Origin: an uncultured Oscillospiraceae bacterium
GTDB taxonomy: Bacteria > Bacillota > Clostridia > Oscillospirales > Acutalibacteraceae
Direction of reading: 5' to 3'
Length of the DNA stretch: 64,000 nt
Assembly (NCBI GenBank): GCA_949292425.1
Contig: CASEZK010000057.1
Span: 1 to 64,000 of the forward strand
Shown: positions 18,700 to 27,314 of the stretch, in pieces
Position numbering within the stretch: position 1 is the stretch's first letter
Layout of the letters: each line of letters begins with the position of its first letter
Translations under genes and position numbers: made by a program
The notes under the pieces: generated by a model
The model's database searches: none
What the model was told of the DNA's origin: nothing
Seen by the model: the letters and a program-made list of their open reading frames with translations, nothing else

Positions 18700-20437
18700 A
18701 TGGCGTTTGACGGTGCCTTATTAAGGTGCGTAAAATTAGAACTTGAAGAAAATTTAATAAACTCTAAAGTAGATAAAATTCATCAACCGTCTAAAGACGA
18801 GTTAATTATCACATTTAGATCAAGGTCCGGTAGCTACAAATTGTTAATTTCAATAAAGGCAAACAGCTCAAGGATTCACTTAACTAACAAACCTATAGAA
18901 AATCCAAAAGTACCACCTATGATCTGCATGCTTTTAAGAAAAAAGTTAGCAGGAGCAAAGCTAGTAAACGTAAGGCAAAAAGAGCTAGAGCGGGTTTTGT
19001 TTTTTGACTTTGACACGGTAAATGATATATTCGAAAAGCAGCGTTTAGTATTTATTGTTGAAATAATGGGTAAGTACAGTAACGTCATACTTGCTGGCAA
19101 AAATTATAACGTTATAGATGCATTGCGGAGAGTGAATGAAGATATGTCATCTAAACGGCAAGTCTTGCCGGGAGTTAAATATACCCTACCTCCAAGTCAG
19201 AGAAAACTTAATATATTAAATGAACAAACGACAAATATAGCTCAAAAAATTACCGAAAGTAGTCTCAAAAGCACAAGCAAAGCTGTCTCGCATACCATAC
19301 AGGGATTATCTTTTATAGTATGTGATGAAATTGAGTTTTTGAATAGCATATCGAAAAGTAAAAAACCTTTAGAAGAAACTTTGTCGACTTTAAAAAGACG
19401 TATAAATAGCAAATTGCACGCAGGTTATATGGTCACGAGTTCCAGCGGCAAGATGATAGACTTTACTTTCATTCCTGTGAAGCATTTTGAAGAAAGTGGC
19501 TGCATTGTAAAAAAGTTCGATACGATATCTGAAATGCTCGATGCGTTTTATTATGAGAAAGACTCTTACGATCGGGTAAAAAATAAAAATCAATTTTTAT
19601 TTAAGTACCTGCACAACTTAAGCACAAAGCTAAGCAAGAAGTTAAAAATATTAAATAAAGAGCTTATGCAAAGTCATGATAAAGAAAAATTTAAAATACA
19701 AGCGGACTTTAAATGCAAACGTATATAAGATAGAAAAAGGGCTTACGCAAATTGAACTTGAAAATTTTTATGACGAAGAGCATAAAAAAGTGAAAATTAA
19801 CTTGAACCCTAGTCGGTCGCCGATAGATAATGTGCAGCGGTACTATAAAAAATATAAAAAGGCTAAAAATGCTGAAAAGATCTTAGCTGAGCAGATAGAA
19901 AAAACAACTAATGAGCTACAGTACATTAGCACAGTTTTGTTTGAGCTAGAAAATGTGCAAAATGAGCAAGAATTAAATGAGATATACTCAGAGTTGGCAA
20001 ATGGAGGATATCTGAAAAATAAAGATAAAGGTTCTAAAATCAAGAATAAAAACACATGCAAATTTTTAAAATTCAAAACTGATGATGGATATGAAATTTT
20101 AGTTGGAAAAAACAATGTTCAAAATGATCAGTTGACGCTTAAGAAATCTAAAAATTGTGACATCTGGTTTCATGTTAAAGATTGCCCAGGTTCACACACA
20201 GTTTTAATTTCAAACCAGGAGCAAGTGCCTGATTCATCGTTAGTTCAGGCAGCAGTTATAGCGGCGTTTTACAGTAAAGCTAAAAATTCTGCGCAAGTAC
20301 CTGTTGATTTTACAGCTATAAAAAACGTAAAAAAACCTAACGGAGCAAAACCAGGCATGGTTATTTATGAAAATTATAAGACTTTATATGTTACTCCAAC
20401 ATGTGAAATGATAGACAAATTAAAACAGGAAAATTAG
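18700..20437 (+). pseudogene. rqcH: Frameshifted RqcH (NFACT/Rqc2 homologue)
   Basis: RqcH binds stalled 50S subunits carrying peptidyl-tRNA and adds C-terminal alanine tails that mark the nascent chain for degradation. Two pieces are present. Positions 18700-19728 encode the NFACT-N domain with the DALRRVNED motif and part of the coiled coil. Positions 19676-20437, one frame over, continue without loss: ANVYKIEKGLTQIELENFYD, the rest of the coiled coil, and the NFACT-R domain with CDIWFHVKDCPGSHTVLI. The join lies near 19710, where a family-typical residue pair is replaced by out-of-frame codons and a TAA at 19726. One extra base or two missing bases would explain it. The ATG at 18700 follows GGGAGG. 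Either a real recent inactivation or a sequencing error; no obvious programmed slip site is visible. Confidence 0.85.
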
Positions 20438-20470
20438 TTTTTAATGGTTTTAAAATATTTCAAAAATCAG

Positions 20471-20499
20471 TTGACTTACATCTATATGTAGAATATAAT
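20471..20499 (+). promoter_or_regulatory. nrdDG promoter
   Basis: TTGACT (20471-20476), 17-bp spacer, perfect TATAAT (20494-20499). One of the best sigma-A matches in the window, about 50 bp before the nrdD ATG. Confidence 0.8.
20479..20494 (+). promoter_or_regulatory. NrdR box 1 (within the promoter spacer)
   Basis: The core CTATATGTAG (20482-20491) agrees with the NrdR-box core CWATATATWG at nine of ten positions. It fills the space between -35 and -10, so binding would block RNA polymerase. The NrdR family represses ribonucleotide reductase genes when dATP/ATP is high. Confidence 0.55.
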
Positions 20500-20520
20500 T
20501 TATAAAGTGCACATAACAAT

Positions 20521-20536
20521 ACACAATATATAGTAA
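20521..20536 (+). promoter_or_regulatory. NrdR box 2 (in the 5' leader)
   Basis: ACACAATATATAGTAA matches the 16-bp NrdR consensus acaCwAtATaTwGwgt at about 14 positions. Its core starts exactly 42 bp (four helical turns) after the core of box 1, so both sites face the same side of the DNA, the usual arrangement for paired NrdR boxes. Confidence 0.65.
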
Positions 20537-20548
20537 GGAAGAGAAAAT

Positions 20549-22885
20549 ATGATAAGCACAATAGTTAAAAGAGATGGAAGAAAAGTAAATTTTGACAGTA
20601 AGAAAATCTCCGATGCCATATTCAAGGCGGCTGTTGCCGCAGGAGGCAATGATCATGACCTTTCAGAGTCGTTGGCACAGCAAGTTGTTGGATATTTAGA
20701 GGCAGATCAAGATAAAGAGCACATCACAGTCGAGCATATTCAAGATGTAGTGGAGAAGATATTAATCGAAAATGGTCACGCGCAAACGGCTAAAGAATAC
20801 ATTCTGTACAGAGCTGACCGAACTAGAGCTAGAGAAATGAACACGAAGCTGATGAAAATCTATGAAGGGCTCACTTTTAAATCGGCAAAAGACAACGATG
20901 TGAAAAGAGAAAACGCTAACATAGACGGTGATACCGCCATGGGTACAATGCTTAAATATGGTTCTGAAGGGGCAAAACGTTTCTATGAAATGTACATTTT
21001 GGACCCTAAAATAGCAAAAGCTCACGCTGAAGGCGATATTCATATTCATGATTTGGACTTTTTGACATTGACAACCACGTGCTGTCAGATAGACATAAAT
21101 AAACTTTTTACAAATGGATTTTCCACAGGACATGGATTTTTAAGAGAACCAAATGACATTATGAGTTACGCTGCACTTGCTTGTATAGCTATACAAGCAA
21201 ACCAGAACGACCAGCATGGAGGGCAAAGCGTTCCGAATTTCGACTACGCTCTAGCGAAAGGTGTAGCCAAAACCTACAAGAGAACTTACCGGCAGAATAT
21301 CGCTAAAGCTATTGAACTTTTGACTGAAAAAGAAAATAGCGATGCTTATTCGAAATTTTTAATGAATAAAATAGAAGAACAAGCTGGTCTATGTGTGAAA
21401 TTAGAAGATAGCGAAAAGTATCATAAAATTGAAAAAGAGCTTTTGATAGAAGAATTCGGTGAGTCTGTAGCTAGGAAGATACAAAAATTTGCTAAAGAAC
21501 ATGCTTATTCCGAAACAAATAGATCTACATATCAAGCTATGGAAGCTTTGATTCATAACTTAAACACCATGCATTCAAGAGCTGGTGCGCAGGTGCCCTT
21601 TAGTTCTGTAAACTATGGGCTGGACACTAGTCCAGAAGGCAGAATGGTTATAAAAAATGTCTTATTGGCCACTGAAAAGGGGCTTGGTAATAACGAAACT
21701 CCAATATTTCCTATACACATTTTCAAAGTGAAAGATGGCATAAACTATAATATGACAGACCCTAACTATGACTTATTTAAATTGGCATGCAGAGTAAGCT
21801 CGAAACGGCTGTTCCCTAACTTTTCCTTTATTGACTCTCCTTTTAATTTGAAATATTATCAAAAAGGTAAACCCGAAACAGAAGTTGCTTACATGGGTTG
21901 CAGGACGAGAGTTGTTGCAAATCACTTCGATCCAGACAGGGAAATCGTAAATGGACGAGGAAACTTAAGTTTTACATCTGTTAACTTACCAAGAATAGCT
22001 ATAAAAAGTAACCACAATATCGATGCTTTCTTTAAAGAACTGGATGAAAAAATAAATTTAGTTATAGAACAGTTGTTGGCTAGGTTTGAGCTACAAGCCA
22101 TAAAGAAAGTTCGAAATTATCCTTTTCTTATGGGGCAAGGCGTCTGGATGGATTCTGAGAAATTAGGCTTAGACGATGAAGTCAGAGAAGTATTAAAACA
22201 TGGAACTTTAACGTTGGGCTTTATAGGTCTTGCAGAAGCTTTGAAAGCGCTGATCGGATGCCATCATGGAGAAAGCGATGAAGCTCAACAGTTGGGACTT
22301 AAGATCGTTAGCCATATGAGAAAACGCATGGATGAAGCTACCGACAAATACAACTTGAACTTTTCCCTCATAGCTACTCCTGCCGAGGGTTTATCTGGAA
22401 GATTTGTTAGAATTGATGCTAAAAAATTTGGTAAAATTCCAGGTGTTACAGACAGAGACTATTATACAAATTCGTTCCATGTCCCGGTTTATTACAACAT
22501 TTCATCTTGGAATAAAATAAAAAAAGAGGCTCCGTATCATGCTCTAACGAACGGAGGACATATATCTTATGTAGAGCTGGACGGAGACCCTGCTAATAAT
22601 TTGGAAGCATTTGAGCAAATCGTAAGGTGCATGAAAGAATCCGGCATAGGTTATGGTTCTATCAACCATCCTGTAGATAGAGACCCCATTTGCGGATACA
22701 CCGGCATTATAAATGACGTTTGCCCTAAATGCGGAAGGACAGAAAATAACGGGAATCAGCCCTTTGAAAGAATCAGGAGGATTACAGGATATTTGGTTGG
22801 TACAATAGACCGCTTTAATAACGCAAAAAAGGCAGAAGAAAAAGACAGAGTGAAACATAGTATCAGTGCTTCGGAAAAAAACTAG
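20549..22885 (+). CDS. nrdD: Anaerobic ribonucleoside-triphosphate reductase, catalytic subunit
   Basis: Glycyl-radical enzyme that reduces NTPs to dNTPs without oxygen. The N-terminal ATP-cone (STIVKRDGRKVNFDSKKISD) is the allosteric domain that senses ATP/dATP. The core contains ILDPKIAKAHAEGDIHIHDL and the catalytic barrel. Near the C-terminus, DPICGYTGIINDVCPKCGR supplies the four-cysteine zinc site, followed by the glycyl-radical loop RRITGYLVGT, with the radical glycine after ITGYL by family convention. 778 aa is complete. AAGGAAGAG precedes the ATG; nrdG follows 9 bp on. Together with NrdG it implies anaerobic DNA synthesis. Confidence 0.97.
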   Translation: MISTIVKRDGRKVNFDSKKISDAIFKAAVAAGGNDHDLSESLAQQVVGYLEADQDKEHITVEHIQDVVEKILIENGHAQTAKEYILYRADRTRAREMNTKLMKIYEGLTFKSAKDNDVKRENANIDGDTAMGTMLKYGSEGAKRFYEMYILDPKIAKAHAEGDIHIHDLDFLTLTTTCCQIDINKLFTNGFSTGHGFLREPNDIMSYAALACIAIQANQNDQHGGQSVPNFDYALAKGVAKTYKRTYRQNIAKAIELLTEKENSDAYSKFLMNKIEEQAGLCVKLEDSEKYHKIEKELLIEEFGESVARKIQKFAKEHAYSETNRSTYQAMEALIHNLNTMHSRAGAQVPFSSVNYGLDTSPEGRMVIKNVLLATEKGLGNNETPIFPIHIFKVKDGINYNMTDPNYDLFKLACRVSSKRLFPNFSFIDSPFNLKYYQKGKPETEVAYMGCRTRVVANHFDPDREIVNGRGNLSFTSVNLPRIAIKSNHNIDAFFKELDEKINLVIEQLLARFELQAIKKVRNYPFLMGQGVWMDSEKLGLDDEVREVLKHGTLTLGFIGLAEALKALIGCHHGESDEAQQLGLKIVSHMRKRMDEATDKYNLNFSLIATPAEGLSGRFVRIDAKKFGKIPGVTDRDYYTNSFHVPVYYNISSWNKIKKEAPYHALTNGGHISYVELDGDPANNLEAFEQIVRCMKESGIGYGSINHPVDRDPICGYTGIINDVCPKCGRTENNGNQPFERIRRITGYLVGTIDRFNNAKKAEEKDRVKHSISASEKN

Positions 22886-22894
22886 AGGTAAAAA

Positions 22895-23392
22895 ATGAGC
22901 AAAATTAAACTATCAGGAATAATTGAAGAATCAATAGTTGATGGACCGGGGATTAGATTTGTTATATTTTCTCAGGGGTGTCCGCATCACTGTAAGGGTT
23001 GTCACAATCCGCAAACTTTTGACCCCACCGGAGGATATGAAGATGATACAAATAATATAATAATGAAAATTAAAAAGAACCCCCTTTTAAAGGGGGTTAC
23101 CTTTTCTGGTGGTGAACCTTTCCTTCAAGCAGAAGCTTTTACAGAGCTAGCAAGAGAAATTCACTCGCTGGGTTTAGACGTAATGTCATACACTGGCTAT
23201 GTTTTCGAGGACTTAATAGTTCGCAAAGAAAATATAGCCTGGCAAAATCTCTTGCATAATATAGACATTTTGATTGATGGCCCATTTTTGCTCGAGAAAA
23301 AAAGTTTGTTGTTGAAATTTAGGGGCTCAGAAAATCAAAGAATAATAAATGTAAATGAATCTTTAAAAAGTAATAAAATCGTGTTATTTTAA
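22895..23392 (+). CDS. nrdG: Anaerobic ribonucleotide reductase activase (radical SAM)
   Basis: Uses a 4Fe-4S cluster and SAM to install the glycyl radical on NrdD. The cluster motif is CPHHCKGC in the context FSQGCPHHCKGCHNPQTFD, preceded by VDGPGIRFVIF and followed by VTFSGGEPFLQ (SAM-binding GGE). 165 aa is normal. GAGG lies upstream of the ATG. It is the second gene of the nrdDG operon and ends in a terminator directly after the stop. A near-perfect inverted repeat of 7-bp arms (23078-23098) lies within the coding sequence. Confidence 0.95.
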   Translation: MSKIKLSGIIEESIVDGPGIRFVIFSQGCPHHCKGCHNPQTFDPTGGYEDDTNNIIMKIKKNPLLKGVTFSGGEPFLQAEAFTELAREIHSLGLDVMSYTGYVFEDLIVRKENIAWQNLLHNIDILIDGPFLLEKKSLLLKFRGSENQRIINVNESLKSNKIVLF

Positions 23393-23420
23393 AAATAAAA
23401 GTCTGAAACTTTTATTTTTT
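23391..23420 (+). terminator. Bidirectional terminator between nrdG and the rsmF remnant
   Basis: AAAAATAAAAGT (23391-23402) pairs perfectly with ACTTTTATTTTT (23408-23419) around a 5-nt loop; the T-rich arm acts as the tail. It begins inside the nrdG stop codon and serves two convergent genes. Confidence 0.65.
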
Positions 23421-23431
23421 ATAGGTCAGTT

Positions 23432-24782
23432 TTACAGGTTACGTAGTCCTTTAGGGTACTTGTTTTTTATTTTTCCATTTGAGTATTTTCCAAAGCCTGT
23501 AGGAATGCCTTCTACAGTTATGCCTACATATCCTGGTTGGCAGTTACTGCAAGGGATTTCTTCGCCTTTTAAGAATACTGCTATTTCGTTTGAACATTGA
23601 TTAAAATTGATTTTATTATTAATTTCATTTTCTTTAGCTGCTATAAAAACGGCATGATGTGGCTCTATATGAGACTTTTTTTCTTCAGCAAATAAAACGC
23701 CGGCCCTAATTACATTTAGATTTCTTATATCTGGCATTTCGTATGGCAAAATAAAAAAGTTGTTGTTTATCTTTTCTAATTGACCGTATAACTCGCTACT
23801 GAATAGGCTGCTAAAAAATTTTTCTGCCTTGAGTAGATCTTTTTCTTTTGACTTAATTTTATAAGCATGAACATCACTTTTTTGATGGCTTTTTTTTACT
23901 AGTTTAGCAATAAAGTGGCCTTCTCCGCATTCTAATGGGGTTATTCTTTTAGCAAACGTCAAATTATTTCCAGAGAAACTGTAAGTACCGTCGGCGTTTC
24001 TTGCACAAGAATGCTTTATTTCTGAAATTTCAAAATCATCATTTTCTTTTAAAAATTACTTTTTCATTTTCTTCAGAAGAAAACGTACATGTGGAGTAAA
24101 CTAATTCTCCGTTTTCTTTTAGGGCAAATTTGGCGCAGTTTAAGATTTCCAGCTGCCGTTTAGCACAAGATATGCTGTGTTCTTTTGACCATTCATCTAT
24201 GGCTTGAGGATTTTTCCTAAACATACCTTCTCCAGAACAAGGAGCGTCTACTAAGACTTTATCGAAAAGGCCAGAAAGTCTGTGACAGAGGATATCAACT
24301 TTGCAGTTTGAAATGACAGCATTTCTTATTCCCATACGTTCAATATTTGAAAGCAAAGTATGTGCTCTGCTTTTTATTACTTCGTTTGCCCACAGTAACC
24401 CTGCTCCACACATTTTTTCAGCAATTTGCGTGGACTTTCCTCCGGGGGAAGCGCATAAATCCAAAACTTTTTCACCTGGTTTCACATCAAGTACAGTGAC
24501 TGCAAAACTGGCAGAAGATTCCTGCACATAAAATGCCCCGGCGTGGTGAAGCGGGTGAGAGCCTATTTTTTGTATTTCATTGCTTATATAGAAACTATTA
24601 TCTGCAAATGGGGTGGGGGATAGCTGCATATTTATGATTTTCTTAAATTTTTCCAAGCTCACTTTTAAAGTATTTACCCTGAGTCCTCTGTATGGGGGAC
24701 TGTTATAGCAAGATATAAATTTATTAAAATCAGATTTTAACAAATTTTTCATTTCAATTTTAAAATCAATTGGCAATTCCAT
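23432..24782 (-). pseudogene. Frameshifted NOP2/Sun (RsmF-type) rRNA cytosine-C5 methyltransferase
   Basis: Family members methylate cytosine in 16S rRNA with SAM. The N-terminal part (24782-24039) has a full catalytic domain: KVLDLCASPGGKSTQIAE, VDAPCSGEGMFRKNP (motif IV Cys) and YSTCTFSSEENE (motif VI nucleophile Cys). It then runs into KVIFKRK and a stop. In another frame the protein continues directly as ENDDFEISEIKHSCARNADG, then FAKRITPLECGEGHFIAKL and a C-terminal PUA-like RNA-binding domain ending GKIKNKYPKGLRNL (to 23432). Removing one A from the AAAA run near 24048-24052 restores the frame exactly, so a single-base insertion explains it. AGGAG favours the ATG at 24782 over a TTG at 24788. 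The truncated product would keep catalysis but lose the C-terminal domain. Confidence 0.88.
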
Positions 24783-24840
24783 TTTCAAAAAACTCCTATA
24801 AATAATTAGAATAAAATTGAATCAGATACAGATAATAATA

Positions 24841-24863
24841 TTGCAAGCCGAGATAGCTTGCAA
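24841..24863 (+). other. Hairpin in the leader of the N/Q-rich peptide gene
   Basis: TTGCAAGC (24841-24848) pairs with GCTTGCAA (24856-24863), 7-nt loop. There is no T-tail. A second small stem, CAAAC/GTTTG (24908-24912 with 24921-24925), touches the ribosome site. Confidence 0.4.
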
Positions 24864-24939
24864 AGAAAAGAGAAACCATTGTATAAACAGATTGGCTCAT
24901 TGGATCACAAACATTGAGTTGTTTGAGGAGGTGGACCTA

Positions 24940-25032
24940 ATGGCACAAAACAATAATCAAAATAAGAACCAGAATCAGAACAAGAATCAAAACCAAAATA
25001 AGAACAGTGAAAACAGTCAAAACTGCAAATAG
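24940..25032 (+). CDS. 30-residue Asn/Gln/Lys-rich peptide of unknown function
   Basis: A 30-codon gene with one of the strongest ribosome sites in the window (GAGGAGGTG, six bases before the ATG). The peptide is almost entirely Asn, Gln and Lys in alternating N-Q-N-K units and ends in SENSQNCK, with a single cysteine at position 29. It has no hydrophobic segment. A strong hairpin follows directly. The open frame runs upstream to 24817 but that extension lacks a ribosome site. Composition recalls gamma-type small acid-soluble spore proteins, which are Q/N-rich, but it is too short and repeat-like to assign. It could be a spore, stress or surface peptide; function unknown. Confidence 0.6.
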   Translation: MAQNNNQNKNQNQNKNQNQNKNSENSQNCK

Positions 25033-25058
25033 TTAAAATTTAAATCAATTTAATTTCA

Positions 25059-25096
25059 AAATACCGTCTCTAAAGGATAATTTAGAGGTGGTATTT
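25059..25096. terminator. Terminator shared by the N/Q-rich peptide gene and mrnC
   Basis: AAATACC pairs with GGTATTT at the base (25059-25065 with 25090-25096) and CTCTAAA with TTTAGAG above it. T-rich sequence follows on both sides, so it can serve both convergent genes. Confidence 0.65.
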
Positions 25097-25101
25097 GCTG
25101 T

Positions 25102-25506
25102 TTATTTATTATCGACTGAAGGAGAAATGATATTGAAAAGTTCGCGAAGTCGCTCTATTTTGCCTTTTAAGTATAAATATCCGAACAAAGTCTCAAGTCC
25201 TGTAGCGTTATGATATTGAACAAGTGTAGCGTTTTTTGGGATGTTTTTTGTATGAGAGTTTTTACCTTTTCTAAATGCATCTTTTTCTTCATCTGTAAGA
25301 TGCGGGAAAAGCTGTTCTACATATTCGGCTTGAGATTGACAGCATACCTTTTCAACACTTCTTTTGTGGAGTTTATTAACGGAGCATCTGTTTTGGCAAA
25401 TAATCTGATCTCTTACGAAAAGTTCAAAAACAGCGTCGCCTATAAACGCTAGCGAAAGTGGATTTAAGCTTTTATAATCGCAATTTTTATTGTACAATCT
25501 TTCCAA
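25102..25506 (-). CDS. mrnC: Mini-ribonuclease III
   Basis: RNase III catalytic domain without a dsRNA-binding domain; in Bacillus it matures 23S rRNA. The core NPLSLAFIGDAVFELFVRDQ contains the first acidic site, and NATGLETLFGYLYLKGKIERL the second, with HKRSVEKVCCQSQAEYV between. 134 aa is standard. The start is a TTG at 25506. It lies 14 bp downstream of the obg stop, so the two form an obg-mrnC transcript. In many Firmicutes mrnC is next to cysS; this neighbourhood differs. Confidence 0.9.
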   Translation of the reverse strand: MERLYNKNCDYKSLNPLSLAFIGDAVFELFVRDQIICQNRCSVNKLHKRSVEKVCCQSQAEYVEQLFPHLTDEEKDAFRKGKNSHTKNIPKNATLVQYHNATGLETLFGYLYLKGKIERLRELFNIISPSVDNK

Positions 25507-25520
25507 GATTTAACACGCAC

Positions 25521-26792
25521 CTACTCAATAAAATCAAATTCAAAATCGTATATATTAACAGTATCGCCATCTTTTATACCTTTTTTAATCAAAGCATCGT
25601 TTATTCCGCTAGAAGAAATGACTTTTTGGAAGTATTGTAATGAGTCATAGTCGTCGAAGTTAATGGAATCTAATAATTTTAAAAGCCATTTTCCTTCAAC
25701 TCTGTAAACGCCATTTTCTTCAGTTATGGAAAATGCTCTATCGTTTTCTTTAACTTGAGTATCATTCACAGTTTCTTCTGTATCAAATACTTTTATGGGT
25801 GGCAGCTTTGCAAGTTTTTCTTCTATAGCATCTAAAAGCTTGTCGGTGCCGTAGTTTATGGGAGCCATTATAGGAAAGAACTCTAATCCGAGGTTATTTA
25901 CAAATGCTTTAAACTCAGATATTTGAGCATCTGTAGCTAAGTCACATTTATTTCCAACAACTAGCATAGGGCGTAAAGCAAGTTCAGGATTAAAGACTTT
26001 TATTTCATTATTTATAATCTGAAAATCGTTTTTAGGATCGCGACCTTCGCTTCCAGAAATATCAACGACGTGAGCCAGTAGTCTGCATCTTTCTACATGT
26101 CGCAAAAACTGGTGCCCAAGGCCTATGCCATCTTTAGCACCTTCTATTATTCCTGGAATGTCGGCCATAACAAACGAACGATTTTTATTTCGAGTAACTA
26201 CCCCTAAAACAGGGCTCAGTGTAGTAAAATGATAGTCGGCTATAACTGGTTTTGCAGAGCTTACCACTGAGATTAATGTAGACTTGCCCACGTTGGGAAA
26301 CCCAATAAGACCCACATCTGCAAGGAGTTTTAGTTCCAGTTGTACCTCAAATTTTTCTCCATCATCGCCCGGTTTAGAGAAACGAGGTGTTTGCCTTGTA
26401 GAGGTAGCAAAGTGCATATTTCCAAGGCCACCTTTGCCGCCTTTTGCTATCACGATTTCCTTGTCTGTTGAGATATCGGCGATAATTTTGCCAGTATTAG
26501 CGTTTTTGATTATGGTACCTTTAGGTACTTTTATTATTAAGTTAGGAGCATTTTTTCCGGCACATCGGGAAGCTTTGCCGTTTTGCCCATTTTCTGCTAT
26601 ATATTTTCTTTTATATCTAAAGTCGGCGAGTGTAGAAAGATTACTATCGGGCTTAAATATAATATCTCCACCTTTTCCACCGTCCCCTCCATCGGGGCCG
26701 CCGTTTGCTACGTATTTTTCTCTGTGAAAAGAAACAGCACCGTTTCCGCCATTTCCGGCTTTTATTTTTATTTTTGCTATATCTACAAACAT
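25521..26792 (-). CDS. obg: GTPase Obg (CgtA)
   Basis: Essential GTPase in large-subunit ribosome assembly and the stress response. The Gly-rich Obg domain is at the N-terminus (DIAKIKIKAGNGGNGAVSFH, GGDGGKGGDIIF, KGGKGGLGN). The G domain follows: GLIGFPNVGKSTLISVVSSA, DIPGIIEGA, NKCD. The C-terminal OCT domain (from about residue 345) is present, as is usual in Firmicutes. 423 aa is complete. AAGGAGG precedes the ATG. The usual partners rplU and rpmA are not upstream; instead there is a hairpin and then prophage debris. Confidence 0.97.
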   Translation of the reverse strand: MFVDIAKIKIKAGNGGNGAVSFHREKYVANGGPDGGDGGKGGDIIFKPDSNLSTLADFRYKRKYIAENGQNGKASRCAGKNAPNLIIKVPKGTIIKNANTGKIIADISTDKEIVIAKGGKGGLGNMHFATSTRQTPRFSKPGDDGEKFEVQLELKLLADVGLIGFPNVGKSTLISVVSSAKPVIADYHFTTLSPVLGVVTRNKNRSFVMADIPGIIEGAKDGIGLGHQFLRHVERCRLLAHVVDISGSEGRDPKNDFQIINNEIKVFNPELALRPMLVVGNKCDLATDAQISEFKAFVNNLGLEFFPIMAPINYGTDKLLDAIEEKLAKLPPIKVFDTEETVNDTQVKENDRAFSITEENGVYRVEGKWLLKLLDSINFDDYDSLQYFQKVISSSGINDALIKKGIKDGDTVNIYDFEFDFIE

Positions 26793-26805
26793 TTTTCCTC
26801 CTTCC

Positions 26806-26832
26806 GCTTTTCTTTTGAATAAAAAGAAAAGC
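26806..26832 (-). other. Hairpin in the obg 5' leader
   Basis: GCTTTTCTTTT (26806-26816) pairs perfectly with AAAAGAAAAGC (26822-26832) around five bases, immediately before the obg ribosome site. It is not followed by a T-run in the direction of obg, so it is more likely a leader structure or a remnant of the next transcript than a terminator. Confidence 0.4.
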
Positions 26833-27135
26833 TTGGCAAAAGAAACTTGAACTTAATTATAAATTTATAAAAACATCATTCTTTAGTACAGATAAAGGCT
26901 TTTTATTCGGTTGTTAATAATGAAGTATGGAATCCCCCCGATCAGGAATATGAGAACTTGCAGAATTGCGTCGGAGGTCATTCCTACAATGTGTATTAGT
27001 TTGACGTAAGTTCCGACTGAGTGGATTGTTTCTGCAACCGGGTTATTCTGTATATTATAATCATTATTAAAGAGCAAGTCAATTAGGCTGAAAAAAGCAT
27101 TGTACTAAATTTCATCTCAAAGTACGCCACTTTTT
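26833..27135. other. Intergenic stretch with no recognised gene
   Basis: About 300 bp of AT-rich sequence between the obg leader and the integrase remnant. A 64-codon frame on the minus strand (26883-27077) has a hydrophobic C-terminal half but no convincing ribosome site or recognised family. It is probably part of the decayed element next to it. Confidence 0.3.
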
Positions 27136-27285
27136 TTATGTTATTGAATTGTTAAAATACTTATCTAGTACCTTAAACTCCGTCCACTTTAATTCCTTGT
27201 TACATCGGTATAAATGTTCAAGGTTGTTGTTATATCTTTATGTACGAGTGTATCATGAATAACCTTAATGTTTACTTATGCTTAA
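27136..27285 (-). pseudogene. Tyrosine recombinase (phage integrase), C-terminal remnant
   Basis: On the minus strand one frame reads VNIKVIHDTLVHKDITTTLN followed by IYTDVTRN and a stop. This is the end of an integrase catalytic domain, including the HxxI segment region and the nucleophile tyrosine in NIYTDV. After a frameshift it continues as LKWTEFKVLDKYF to the true end at 27136. Everything upstream of VNIK is lost. It is a clear relic of an integrated phage or conjugative element. Confidence 0.7.
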
Positions 27286-27314
27286 CAAAATAAAGTGTGT
27301 CAGGTTCAAACACA

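Noticed and set aside
19676-19728. Programmed frameshift in rqcH
   Set aside because: No canonical -1 heptamer in the right frame and no RF2-type +1 site or stimulating stem was found; RqcH is not known to be recoded.
26883-27077. 64-codon minus-strand frame with a hydrophobic C-terminal half
   Set aside because: No recognised family, no good ribosome site, and it lies in decayed mobile DNA; coding status cannot be supported.
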